Of a DNA stretch of 16,420 bases, positions 1 to 7,032 are shown one piece after another. The DNA comes from an uncultured Bacteroidota bacterium (lineage in GTDB: Bacteria; Bacteroidota; Bacteroidia; UKL13-3). The notes beneath the pieces were generated by a model, which saw only the letters and a program-made list of their open reading frames with translations, ran no database searches and was not told the DNA's origin. The position numbers were made by a program, and so were the translations under genes. The stretch lies in contig CAIUEQ010000370.1 in the NCBI GenBank assembly GCA_903898215.1, positions 1 to 16,420 of the forward strand, in the 5' to 3' direction. Position 1 is the stretch's first letter. Every line of letters begins with the position of its first letter.

Positions 1-1
1 C

Positions 2-247
2 AAGGAGGAATTAGCTTTAACACTTAACGGAAAGAAAAGAAAAATTAAACGCAACGATTTTTTAAAAGCATTCAAAACTTCGCAAATGGAAGAAAAAGTA
101 AGTGCAACTATTTTCAGCAAATTTGAAAAATCATTTACAAAATGGAATGCATTTATTGACATCAGTTTTATTCCACAGACAATGAAAAGGGAGTACAAAC
201 AAATGATCAGAGAAAAAGCTAAGCAGTTAGAGTTAAAAACATTCTGA
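2..247 (+). CDS. HipA-like serine/threonine kinase toxin, C-terminal end (partial at left edge)
   Basis: Only the last 81 codons are present; the frame is open from base 2 and ends at TGA 245-247. The fragment starts with the stretch ELALTLNGKKRK, which I recall as typical of the C-terminal part of Bacteroidota HipA kinases, followed by a basic helical tail. HipA proteins are type II toxin kinases that phosphorylate aminoacyl-tRNA synthetases and are held in check by a HipB-type XRE partner. In Bacteroidota the N-terminal HipA subdomain is often a separate gene. The ATP site and catalytic loop lie outside the window, so activity and completeness cannot be judged. A recombinase stump and a tRNA gene lie downstream, fitting a mobile-island context. 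The assignment rests on motif memory and carries moderate certainty. Confidence 0.6.
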   Translation, partial: KEELALTLNGKKRKIKRNDFLKAFKTSQMEEKVSATIFSKFEKSFTKWNAFIDISFIPQTMKREYKQMIREKAKQLELKTF

Positions 248-254
248 ATGTTTG

Positions 255-274
255 TTGAAACTTCTCGGTTTCAA
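255..274. repeat. Inverted repeat between the HipA end and the recombinase stump
   Basis: A perfect 7-bp inverted repeat (TTGAAAC at 255-261, GTTTCAA at 268-274) with a 6-nt loop lies 7 bases after the HipA stop, between two convergent reading frames. No T-run follows on either strand, so it is not a convincing intrinsic terminator. It could be a weak transcription-ending hairpin or a chance palindrome. Confidence 0.4.
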
Positions 275-301
275 ATTGCTGAAACGGACTTCACCCAATA
301 T

Positions 302-484
302 TTAAAATACTTCTTTTGCATGTTTGAGAACATAAAGAGCTTCTTTTCTTTGCTTAACAGTGTCAAAGTAATTAATACTACCGGTTTCCCGGAATCTTTT
401 TAATTCACCTGTTTTGGGATTAAGATAATAATAGGAAATGAACCAGGGCTTAGATAAATCCCCGATTACGTTATGCGCTTGCAA
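302..484 (-). pseudogene. Tyrosine recombinase N-terminal fragment (integrase remnant)
   Basis: This is a 60-codon minus-strand frame from a TTG at 484 to a TAA at 302-304. Its core, WFISYYYLNPKTGELKRFRE and then INYFDTVKQRKEAL, resembles the opening arm/SAM-like region of Bacteroidota site-specific integrases, in which W-x-x-x-Y-Y, a K-T-G turn and an I-N-x-x segment precede the core-binding helices. A full integrase has roughly 400 residues; here the catalytic R-H-R-Y domain is absent and the frame stops early. There is no upstream ATG before an in-frame stop at 518-520. The reading starts about 150 bases from the 3' end of an initiator tRNA, a common integration target. I read it as a decayed end of an integrated element. 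An unrelated small protein is possible. Confidence 0.5.
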
Positions 485-590
485 ATTTTTGTTGTGATAA
501 TTTTTGTGTTTTTGTAATTAGCCAACAACCTATTCACAAAACATAACTTCTGCAACTTTAAAACATACTGTCTCACTTTTGTCCGACTTA

Positions 591-626
591 AAACAAAAAG
601 AGGACTACAATTTCTTGAAGACCTCT
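591..626 (-). terminator. Possible intrinsic terminator after the initiator tRNA
   Basis: Read on the minus strand, AGAGG (626-622) can pair with CCTCT (603-599) and is followed by TTTTTG and then TTTT. The stem is only 5 bp with a loop of 18 nt, so stability is modest. It sits 9 bases past the encoded CCA of the tRNA, the expected place for the end of that transcript. Confidence 0.4.
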
Positions 627-634
627 GTGTTTAT

Positions 635-709
<75 letters not shown>

Positions 710-799
710 ATATATCTTTTCTAACTGTCTCTCAAATTTAAAATTGAGTTAAGTTAATGGTAATTTTTAGAACGACTAATTCCCCAAATACTTTACAAA

Positions 800-831
800 T
801 TTGGGACTGCAAATATATTGTCGTTTCTTTG
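800..831 (+). promoter_or_regulatory. Putative era promoter (Bacteroidota type)
   Basis: TTTG at 800-803, a 20-nt spacer, and TTTCTTTG at 824-831, which matches the TAnnTTTG -7 element at all but one defined position. It ends 15 bases before the ATG at 847 and lies inside the longer in-frame opening that starts at 757, supporting 847 as the start. Pattern matching by eye in AT-rich DNA, so moderate certainty. Confidence 0.5.
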
Positions 832-846
832 CAAACCAAATTTATT

Positions 847-1728
847 ATGAATCATCAATCAGGTTTTGTAAGTATTATCGGTAAACCGAACGTTGGAAAG
901 TCCACATTGTTAAACGCTTTGATAGGAGAAAAAATTTCCATAATTTCTCCAAAAGTGCAAACTACGAGGCATCGTATCATGGGTATTCTTAGCCACGAAA
1001 AATACCAGATTGTGTTTTCTGATACCCCTGGTATCATAGAACCACGCTATAAATTACAGGGTTCAATGATGCAATTTGTAAACGAAAGTTTGGAAGATGC
1101 TGATGTGGTATTATTCATCACTGATATGGATGAAAGAAACCACGATGCTGAACTTCTTGAAAAAATAAAACTGATCAAATCACCCTTACTTATTTTGATT
1201 AATAAGATAGATTTAAGCCAAAACGAAAAGGTATTATTAAAGATAGAAGAGCTCAAAGAAAAAACCGGTTGCCAGGAAATACTTCCAATTTCGGCCCTCA
1301 ATAAATTTAATATCGGTTCAATTATTCAGCATATTTTAAAATATTTAAAGGAAGCACCATCTTTTTTTCCTGACGATCAACTAACAGATAAATCAGAACG
1401 CTTTATCGCGTCCGAAATTCTGAGAGAAAAAATTATGATGCACTACAAAGAAGAAATCCCTTATTCGGTGCAAGTAGATATCACAGAATTTTTAGATGAA
1501 CCTGATATCATTCGAATTATGGCAGAAATATATGTGATGCGCGATTCTCAAAAGCAAATTGTGATTGGTAAAGGAGGAATCGCTTTGAGAAACACAGGAA
1601 CTGCTGCCAGAAGAGACATGGAGAACTTTTTCGGAAAGAAAGTATTCTTAAAAACATTTGTTAAAGTGAAGGAAGATTGGCGAGATAGTGACAGAATGTT
1701 AAAACAGTTTGGTTATAATAATAAATAA
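847..1728 (+). CDS. era: GTPase Era
   Basis: Era is a GTP-binding assembly factor of the small ribosomal subunit. It binds the 3' end of 16S rRNA through a C-terminal KH domain and acts in the cytoplasm and at the membrane. The 293-residue product carries the GTPase motifs in order: G1 GKPNVGKST (12-20), a switch I region with TTRHR (39-43), G3 DTPG (59-62), G4 NKID (119-122) and G5 SAL (149-151). The KH-domain GKGG loop is at about 241-244 and is followed by the usual C-terminal basic segment ending in VKVKEDWR. The length matches the family (about 300). The frame is open back to 757, but the ATG at 847 places G1 at the usual distance and follows a promoter-like site. It is followed by der after 82 bases. 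Confidence 0.96.
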   Translation: MNHQSGFVSIIGKPNVGKSTLLNALIGEKISIISPKVQTTRHRIMGILSHEKYQIVFSDTPGIIEPRYKLQGSMMQFVNESLEDADVVLFITDMDERNHDAELLEKIKLIKSPLLILINKIDLSQNEKVLLKIEELKEKTGCQEILPISALNKFNIGSIIQHILKYLKEAPSFFPDDQLTDKSERFIASEILREKIMMHYKEEIPYSVQVDITEFLDEPDIIRIMAEIYVMRDSQKQIVIGKGGIALRNTGTAARRDMENFFGKKVFLKTFVKVKEDWRDSDRMLKQFGYNNK

Positions 1729-1733
1729 ATAAA

Positions 1734-1747
1734 CTCCGTATTCGGAG
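1734..1747. repeat. Short hairpin between era and der
   Basis: CTCCG-TATT-CGGAG forms a 5-bp stem with a tetraloop 5 bases after the era stop. On the plus strand no T-run follows, so it should not stop transcription into der. It could be a processing or 3'-protecting hairpin, or nothing. Confidence 0.35.
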
Positions 1748-1810
1748 AGAGATGATGGATGTTGTAAATCTGATTTGATTCAATTCCAAAATCTAATTCA
1801 AAGTAAAAAA

Positions 1811-3133
1811 ATGGGAAATATAGTAGCGATTGTAGGAAGGCCCAATGTAGGTAAATCAACATTGTTTAATCGATTAATAGAATCAAGAAAAGCAATTGTT
1901 GACGATTTCAGCGGTGTAACAAGAGATAGACATTATGGCCAAGCCGAATGGACTGACAGAAGATTTACCGTAATAGATACAGGCGGTTACGTTCCTGATT
2001 CGTCAGATGTTTTTGAAACAGCAATTCGTGATCAGGTTAAGATAGCAATCACCGAATCTGATATCGTTTTGTTTATGGTTGATGTAACCTCTGGTATCAC
2101 TGACTTAGATGCTTCATTTGCAAACATTTTAAGAAGAAGTAAAAAACCTGTAATTGTTGTAGTAAACAAAGTTGACAACAATGAAAGACAATATGATGCT
2201 GCCGAATTTTATGGTTTAGGATTTAAAGAATTATACAATATTTCTTCTGCAACAGGATCAGGAACAGGTGAATTACTTGACGCAATTGTAGAAGCATTAC
2301 CTCCTGCTTACGACCAATCTGAAGAATCAATTGCTGATGATAATGCTTTACCTAAGTTGGCAATTCTAGGCCGACCAAATGTTGGCAAATCTTCGTTGAT
2401 AAATGCATTACTAGGCGAAGAAAGAAATATTGTAACAGATATTGCCGGTACAACAAGAGATACCATCAATTCGCATTACAAATTATTTGATAAAGAATTT
2501 ATCATCATTGATACTGCCGGTGTTCGTAAAAAAAGCAAAGTGCACAACGACATCGAATTCTATTCGGTAATGAGATCAATTCGTGCCCTTGAAGATTGTG
2601 ACGTGGTGGTGCTTGTAATTGATGCAACGATTGGTATGGACTCTCAAGACCTGAACTTAGTTCACTTAGCTTCTCGAAATGGCAAAGGAGTAGTTGTGCT
2701 CATCAATAAATGGGATTTGGTTGAAAAAGATACCAAAACTGCACTAAAATATGAAGAGGTAGTTCGTGAAAAGTTAAAACCTTTTACAGATTTACCGATT
2801 GTGTTTACTTCTGCTTTAACAAAACAACGTATTCACAAAGCCGTTGAAGTTGCATTGGCTGTGAGTGAAAGCAAAAAACGAAAGATTCCAACTCATAAGC
2901 TCAATGATGTGATGTTGCCGGTTATCGAACACTACCCGCCACCTGCTATTAAAGGAAAATTTGTTAAAATAAAATTTGTGATGCAATTGCCGGGAAGAAG
3001 CCCAAAATTTGCTTTCTTCTGCAATTTACCACAATATGTAAATGAAAGTTACAGACGATACCTCGAAAATAAACTCAGAGAAAACTTTGATTTCCATGGT
3101 GTTCCTATTGTTATTTATATGAGAAAAAAATAA
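1811..3133 (+). CDS. der: Double-domain GTPase Der (EngA)
   Basis: Der is an essential tandem-GTPase factor in large ribosomal subunit assembly. The 440-residue product has two complete GTPase domains and a C-terminal KH-like domain. Domain 1 has GRPNVGKST (9-17), a TRD switch I (37-39), DTGG (56-59) and NKVD (119-122). Domain 2 has GRPNVGKSS (187-195), a TTRDT switch, DTAG and NKWD (299-302), then SAL. The C-terminal part contains the proline-rich HYPPPA turn and ends with a run of basic residues. Length is within the usual 435-490. An in-frame TTG at 1775 would add 12 residues, but the ATG at 1811 gives the normal N-terminus, with G1 starting at residue 9. The gene lies 82 bases after era, with no terminator in between, so co-transcription is likely. 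Two ribosome-assembly GTPases are side by side here. Confidence 0.96.
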   Translation: MGNIVAIVGRPNVGKSTLFNRLIESRKAIVDDFSGVTRDRHYGQAEWTDRRFTVIDTGGYVPDSSDVFETAIRDQVKIAITESDIVLFMVDVTSGITDLDASFANILRRSKKPVIVVVNKVDNNERQYDAAEFYGLGFKELYNISSATGSGTGELLDAIVEALPPAYDQSEESIADDNALPKLAILGRPNVGKSSLINALLGEERNIVTDIAGTTRDTINSHYKLFDKEFIIIDTAGVRKKSKVHNDIEFYSVMRSIRALEDCDVVVLVIDATIGMDSQDLNLVHLASRNGKGVVVLINKWDLVEKDTKTALKYEEVVREKLKPFTDLPIVFTSALTKQRIHKAVEVALAVSESKKRKIPTHKLNDVMLPVIEHYPPPAIKGKFVKIKFVMQLPGRSPKFAFFCNLPQYVNESYRRYLENKLRENFDFHGVPIVIYMRKK

Positions 3134-3139
3134 TAATAT

Positions 3140-3169
3140 TTTGATGTTTCAATTATTTTGCTAATTTCG
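3140..3169 (+). promoter_or_regulatory. Putative promoter of the small lipoprotein gene
   Basis: TTTG at 3140-3143, an 18-nt spacer, and TAATTTCG at 3162-3169, one mismatch from TAnnTTTG. It begins only a few bases after the der stop and leaves a leader of about 30 nt before the ATG at 3205. Confidence 0.5.
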
Positions 3170-3204
3170 CAGCCGAATTTTAATAAGTATAAAACAAAAA
3201 CACA

Positions 3205-3426
3205 ATGAAAAAAGTATTAACAATTTTAGCTGCTGCTTCGATGTTAGCAGTAGTTGCTTGCGGTCCTTCTGCAGCTGACAAAAAGAAAGCTGAAGACAAA
3301 AGAATCCAAGATTCAATCGAGTCTGCACAACGCGCACAAGATTCAATCAACGCTATGATGGCTACTATGGCTCCAGATTCAACTAAAGTTGATTCGGCAG
3401 CAGTAGTTGCAACTCCTGCTAAGTAA
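3205..3426 (+). CDS. Small predicted lipoprotein with Gln/Asp-Ser repeats
   Basis: The 73-residue product starts MKKVLTILAAASMLAVVACG: a basic start, a hydrophobic core and a lipobox VVAC with the acylated Cys at residue 19, so it is predicted to be an envelope lipoprotein. The mature part is small, charged and helical, with a repeated AQDSI/IQDSI pattern, and ends in a Pro/Ala/Val-rich low-complexity tail. Two copies of a 12-bp sequence (3307-3318 and 3337-3348), 10 codons apart, encode the repeat. Small lipoproteins with such DS repeats occur in Bacteroidota, but I know no function. It has its own promoter-like site and a strong terminator, so it is probably a highly expressed single-gene unit. 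Coding status is well supported; role unknown. Confidence 0.82.
   Translation: MKKVLTILAAASMLAVVACGPSAADKKKAEDKRIQDSIESAQRAQDSINAMMATMAPDSTKVDSAAVVATPAK
3307..3348 (+). repeat. Direct repeat within the lipoprotein gene
   Basis: CAAGATTCAATC occurs at 3307-3318 and again at 3337-3348, in frame and 30 bases apart, encoding the repeated QDSI. A partial third copy (CAGATTCAA) follows near 3374. It is consistent with an internal in-frame duplication. Confidence 0.7.
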
Positions 3427-3448
3427 TTTTTTTTAGCAGAAAAAAATG

Positions 3449-3477
3449 AAGAGTGCTCAAAAGAGCACTCTTTTTTT
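3449..3477 (+). terminator. Strong intrinsic terminator after the lipoprotein gene
   Basis: GAGTGCTC (3451-3458), an AAAA loop, GAGCACTC (3463-3470), then seven T. The perfect 8-bp stem extends to 10 bp by A-T pairs. This is the clearest rho-independent terminator in the window, 22 bases after the lipoprotein stop, and it separates that gene from the rpmH promoter. Confidence 0.92.
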
Positions 3478-3509
3478 ATCCATTAATTATCACCGGCAAA
3501 AAATCTTTC

Positions 3510-3539
3510 TTTGATTTTCAAATTTAGGTCTTACATTTG
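3510..3539 (+). promoter_or_regulatory. Putative rpmH promoter
   Basis: TTTG at 3510-3513, an 18-nt spacer and TACATTTG at 3532-3539, a full match to TAnnTTTG. It lies between the upstream terminator and the ATG at 3561, with a leader of about 15 nt. It is the best promoter match in the window and probably drives rpmH, rnpA and yidD. Confidence 0.7.
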
Positions 3540-3560
3540 CCGTCCTAATAAAATTTAGTT

Positions 3561-3722
3561 ATGCCACAAAGAACGTTTAACCCTTCGATAAGAAAGAGAA
3601 GAAACAAACACGGTTTCAGAGAAAGAATGAGCACTACAGCCGGACGTAAAGTTATTGCTGCTCGTAGAGCTAGAGGTCGCAAGAAACTTACTGTTTCGAG
3701 TGAAAAAAGACATAAAAGATAA
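3561..3722 (+). CDS. rpmH: Large ribosomal subunit protein bL34
   Basis: This 53-residue, very basic protein begins MPQRTFNPSIRKRRNKHGF and continues with RMSTTAGRK and ARRARGRKKL, the standard L34 pattern (usual N-terminus MKRTFQPS). L34 is a component of the large ribosomal subunit. The family length is about 44-54 residues. The N-terminal MPQ in place of MK, and the C-terminal tail ending KRHKR, fit Bacteroidota versions. A full-consensus promoter site lies 21 bases upstream. It is followed after 56 bases by rnpA, the classic rpmH-rnpA pairing, so the two are probably co-transcribed. No key residue appears to be missing. Confidence 0.97.
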   Translation: MPQRTFNPSIRKRRNKHGFRERMSTTAGRKVIAARRARGRKKLTVSSEKRHKR

Positions 3723-3778
3723 TTATAGTTAATTTCCGAAAACAATATTTCGGCTTTTACTTCTAATTTTTATAAGCT

Positions 3779-4195
3779 ATGGCTTTTACGTTTCATAAAT
3801 CTGAAAAGCTTTGTAGCAAAAAAATAATTGAACAATTATTTAATAAAGGAAACAACAGTTTTACTGAGTTTCCTTTTCGTTTTTCATGGATTGCTGTTCC
3901 ACTTGATTCGGATTCATTAATCCAAGTCCTTATTACTGTTTCAAAAAGGAATTTTCCTAAAGCTAATCAACGCAACCTGATTAAAAGACAGTTGAGAGAA
4001 TTATATCGTCTTAACAAAAACACTCTTTATTCAGCCCTTCCGAAAAACCATTCGCAATTTGCTCTGATGATTTCTTATATTGCAAAGAAAAAAATGCTCC
4101 ATCAGGAGCTGTCAAATTTATTTCAACAATCTATACTTCGATTAAAAAGTGAACTTGAAAAAGATATTCAGTTTCCCGTTTCTACTGCTGATTAA
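3779..4195 (+). CDS. rnpA: Ribonuclease P protein component
   Basis: RnpA is the protein subunit of RNase P; with the catalytic RNA (not in this window) it removes 5' leaders from pre-tRNAs. The 138-residue product starts FTFHKSEKLCSKKIIEQLF, the typical opening, and carries the conserved RNA-binding helix SKRNFPKANQRNLIKRQLRE at about 55-74. The classic RNR is RNL here (65-67), a form I associate with Bacteroidota. An alternating basic/hydrophobic C-terminus follows. It is slightly longer than the 110-125 residue norm because of the C-terminal tail, which overlaps yidD by 47 nt. It sits between rpmH and yidD as in most bacteria. Confidence 0.93.
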   Translation: MAFTFHKSEKLCSKKIIEQLFNKGNNSFTEFPFRFSWIAVPLDSDSLIQVLITVSKRNFPKANQRNLIKRQLRELYRLNKNTLYSALPKNHSQFALMISYIAKKKMLHQELSNLFQQSILRLKSELEKDIQFPVSTAD

Positions 4196-4376
4196 GTTTT
4201 ATAAATACGCCATTTCACCAATGTTGCCACAGGCGTGTAGATATACTCCCACCTGCTCAACTTATGCCGAACAAGCGATAACCAAACACGGTGTTTTTAA
4301 AGGGATATGGTTGGCTATTAAACGAATTTCGAGATGTCACCCTTTAGGCGGAAGTGGCTATGATCCTGTTCCATAA
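4149..4376 (+). CDS. yidD: Membrane protein insertion efficiency factor YidD
   Basis: YidD is a small membrane-associated protein that aids YidC-dependent membrane protein insertion. The 75-residue product shows an amphipathic or hydrophobic N-terminus, then the conserved series FYKYAISPMLP, CRYTPTCSTYA, ITKHG, RCHPLGGSGYDPVP, with Cys at about positions 30, 36 and 63. This is the full family pattern. The start is GTG at 4149, inside rnpA; the frame has no ATG before the conserved core. The 47-nt overlap with rnpA suggests translational coupling. The usual neighbour yidC is not downstream; an S41 protease follows after 104 bases. Confidence 0.94.
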   Translation: MNLKKIFSFPFLLLIKFYKYAISPMLPQACRYTPTCSTYAEQAITKHGVFKGIWLAIKRISRCHPLGGSGYDPVP

Positions 4377-4480
4377 AAAATCCAAAAAAAAATACAATAG
4401 ATAATAATCCATTGCCGTTTTGTTTTAGCAAGATTTAAATTCGATAATTGAATTTTGAATCATAAAAATATATTTAATAC

Positions 4481-6157
4481 ATGAAATCATTTTTTAAGAA
4501 ACTTCATTGGTATCATTATTCGTTAGTGATTGTTGTATTTGTAGTTTCATCCTTTGCAGCAATTAATTCTACTACAAATTATTTCGAGATATCTAAAAAC
4601 CTCGACATTTTTGCTTCTGTTTATCGCGAAGTAAATACCTATTATGTTGATGAAGTAGATGCAGGAAAATTAATGAAGAGAGGCATTGACGAAATGCTCA
4701 ACTCTTTAGATCCTTATACAAATTTTTTCTCCGAATCAGAAGTTGAAGACTTCCGTTTTCAAGTTACCGGACTTTATGGTGGTATTGGTGCGCAAATTGG
4801 AAACAAAGGTGATTATGTTGTTGTAACGGATCCTTATGAAAACTATCCCGCACAAAAAGAAGACTTAAGAGCTGGCGATATCATCATCGATATAGATGGA
4901 AAATCAACAAAAGGAAAAAATACTTCTGAAATAAGTAAACTATTAAAAGGTCAAGCAGGTACTAAAGTAAAACTAACTATTAAAAGAGAAGATGAAGGTG
5001 AACTTACCAAAACTTTAACTCGTCAGGAAATTCATATCAACAACGTTCCATATTTTGGAATGGTGAACGATAATACTGGTTACATTAGGTTAGCAACTTT
5101 TACAAACGATGCAGGTAAAGAAGTAAAAGATGCACTTATTGAATTGAAAAAAAATCCCTCATTAAAATCTGTCATCCTGGATGTGAGAGGAAATCCCGGA
5201 GGATTGTTACACGAAGCAGTAAATATTGTGAATGTGTTCATCCCTCAGGGACAGGAAGTGGTAAGCACTAAAGGAAAAGTTAAAGAATGGGAAAAAAGTT
5301 ATAAAACTTTAAATCCTCCTGTTGATATAGAGATTCCATTAGTGGTATTAACCAATCGATCATCAGCTTCGGCATCCGAAATCGTATCGGGAAGTATTCA
5401 GGATCTTGATCGAGGTGTTGTTATCGGTTTAAAAACTTTCGGAAAAGGTTTGGTTCAAAGCACTCGACCGTTGAGCTATAATACACAAGTAAAAATAACC
5501 ACAGCAAAATATTATACACCTTCAGGTAGATGTATTCAAGCTCTTAATTATTCTCATCGCAACGAAGATGGAAGTGTTGGAGCTGTTCCTGATTCTTTGA
5601 AAAAAGAATTTAAAACAAAAAATGGCCGCAAAGTTTTTGACGGTGGAGGTGTTGATCCAGAAATTGTTGTTGTTCATACCCCTTATTCAAAACTTGCCGA
5701 AAGTTTACTTTCAAAACAACTCATTTTTGATTTTGCAACAACTTATAGAATTAAGCATGATAAAATTGTTTCATCAAAAGAATTCCATATTTCGGATGCT
5801 GATTTTGAAGATTTCAAAAAAAATATTTCAGGCAAAGAATATGATTACATGACTGCAAGTGAAAGATCGCTCGAGGATTTTAAAAAGAAAGCTGAAGAAG
5901 AAAAATATTTTTCTGCAGTTAAAGACCAATTTGAATCTTTAAAGCACAATTTACAGCATGATAAAAAAGCTGATCTCGAAAAAAACAAAAAAGAGATTAT
6001 GGATTTACTTGATAAAGAAATTGCTTCAAGATATTATTTTCAAAAAGCAAGATATGAAGCTTCATTTGATAGCGATGAAGATATTCAAGAAGCCTTAAAA
6101 TTATTTGCCGATATGAATCGATATCAAAGTTTATTAAAGCCGACTGCAAAAAAATAA
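4481..6157 (+). CDS. S41 family C-terminal processing peptidase with PDZ domain
   Basis: This 558-residue protein is a Tsp/CtpA-type serine protease acting on proteins outside the inner membrane. A hydrophobic segment at about 13-28 is a membrane anchor or uncleaved signal. A PDZ domain (about 85-170, with GLYGGIGAQI and LRAGDIIIDIDG) is inserted before the protease core. The core has DVRGNPGG (234-241) and SSASASEIVSGS (294-305). S297 and K322 (in TFGKG) are 25 residues apart, as in the E. coli Tsp Ser430/Lys455 dyad, with Q326 as the third conserved residue. A charged, Lys/Glu-rich helical tail of about 150 residues follows. The Bacteroidota member follows yidD here. Expected to process or degrade envelope proteins; the substrate is unknown. 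Confidence 0.93.
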   Translation: MKSFFKKLHWYHYSLVIVVFVVSSFAAINSTTNYFEISKNLDIFASVYREVNTYYVDEVDAGKLMKRGIDEMLNSLDPYTNFFSESEVEDFRFQVTGLYGGIGAQIGNKGDYVVVTDPYENYPAQKEDLRAGDIIIDIDGKSTKGKNTSEISKLLKGQAGTKVKLTIKREDEGELTKTLTRQEIHINNVPYFGMVNDNTGYIRLATFTNDAGKEVKDALIELKKNPSLKSVILDVRGNPGGLLHEAVNIVNVFIPQGQEVVSTKGKVKEWEKSYKTLNPPVDIEIPLVVLTNRSSASASEIVSGSIQDLDRGVVIGLKTFGKGLVQSTRPLSYNTQVKITTAKYYTPSGRCIQALNYSHRNEDGSVGAVPDSLKKEFKTKNGRKVFDGGGVDPEIVVVHTPYSKLAESLLSKQLIFDFATTYRIKHDKIVSSKEFHISDADFEDFKKNISGKEYDYMTASERSLEDFKKKAEEEKYFSAVKDQFESLKHNLQHDKKADLEKNKKEIMDLLDKEIASRYYFQKARYEASFDSDEDIQEALKLFADMNRYQSLLKPTAKK

Positions 6158-6210
6158 AAACCTGAAAATTCATTTGACGAACAAATAAATCCATCACTAA
6201 TTTTTTCCAA

Positions 6211-7032
6211 TTGCTCGATACTTTTGATTACATCACAATATTTATTTTAGGATCGCTTGGAGGATTTTTTTCAGGATTCTTAGGTATCGGTGGAGGGATC
6301 ATCTATATCCCAATACTCGATTATTTTTTATTTAAAATGGGAATGAGAAACGATGTTCTGGTAAAAGGAATTCTAGCGAACTCACTTTTTACAATAATTT
6401 TCTCAGGTTCAGTTGCAAGTTATGCTCAATATAAGTCGGGCAATTTTTTCCCAAAAGAAATTTTACAAACTGCATTTCCAGGTATCATTACAGCTCTTGC
6501 AATGACCTACTTTATTAAAAGTGGAACATGGTATTCGAAATCAGTTTTCAATGATGTTTTTGCATGCATGCTTTTAATGATTACGATTAAAATGCTTTGG
6601 AAGAAACCCAAAATAAGTATCGATAAAAATAATCATTCGAAACCTTATCAATATATGTTTACAGGATTGTTTGCAGGAATAGTCACTGCTATGTCAGGCT
6701 TAGGTGGAGGCGTTGTTTTAACTCCGATATTTACAGATATTTTCAAACATGATATACGAAAAGCAAGTTCCATATCAAACGGGATCATTCCATTATTTGC
6801 TATTGCAGTAGGTATTTATAATTTATACGGAAGTGCCGCTCAAAAAATAATGGACTGGCAAATTGGATATATCATTTTCCCAATTGTGTTGCCAATGATT
6901 TTAGCTACTTTCTTTTTTGCACCTCTTGGAGTAAAACTTTCTCAAAAAACAAAACCTCAGTTAATCCGAACAGTGTTTATTTCCTTTGTTTCAATTGTAT
7001 TTATTAAACTTGTATATGAAATCATTAATTAA
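6211..7032 (+). CDS. TauE/SafE (TSUP) family sulfite/anion exporter-like membrane protein
   Basis: The 273-residue product is strongly hydrophobic with about eight predicted membrane segments arranged as two repeats. Each repeat opens with the family signature: GIGGGIIYIP (25-34) and GLGGGVVLTPIF (163-174). TauE/SafE proteins move sulfur-containing anions such as sulfite or sulfonates across the inner membrane, but the substrate cannot be told from the sequence. The start is a TTG at 6211; no ATG exists between the upstream in-frame stop (6175-6177) and the first repeat. The last 17 bases overlap the start of the following M28 peptidase, so the two are probably translationally coupled although they have no obvious shared role. 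Confidence 0.88.
   Translation: MLDTFDYITIFILGSLGGFFSGFLGIGGGIIYIPILDYFLFKMGMRNDVLVKGILANSLFTIIFSGSVASYAQYKSGNFFPKEILQTAFPGIITALAMTYFIKSGTWYSKSVFNDVFACMLLMITIKMLWKKPKISIDKNNHSKPYQYMFTGLFAGIVTAMSGLGGGVVLTPIFTDIFKHDIRKASSISNGIIPLFAIAVGIYNLYGSAAQKIMDWQIGYIIFPIVLPMILATFFFAPLGVKLSQKTKPQLIRTVFISFVSIVFIKLVYEIIN

Noticed and set aside
255..274. Terminator for the HipA gene
   Set aside because: The inverted repeat is real but has no T-run on either strand.
757..846. N-terminal extension of Era by 30 residues
   Set aside because: The extension contains the promoter-like site and gives an N-terminus unlike the family; the ATG at 847 fits.
1047..1301. 84-codon minus-strand frame inside era
   Set aside because: Antisense shadow of the Era G domain with low-complexity Ser/Leu composition.
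3481..4480. Chromosome origin near rpmH-rnpA
   Set aside because: In many bacteria oriC lies near rpmH, but there is no dnaA gene, no DnaA-box cluster and no AT-rich repeat array here, and the Bacteroidota origin is often elsewhere.
5622..5852. 76-codon plus-strand frame inside the S41 gene
   Set aside because: Out-of-frame reading of the S41 C-terminal half; Ile/Leu-rich with no domain.
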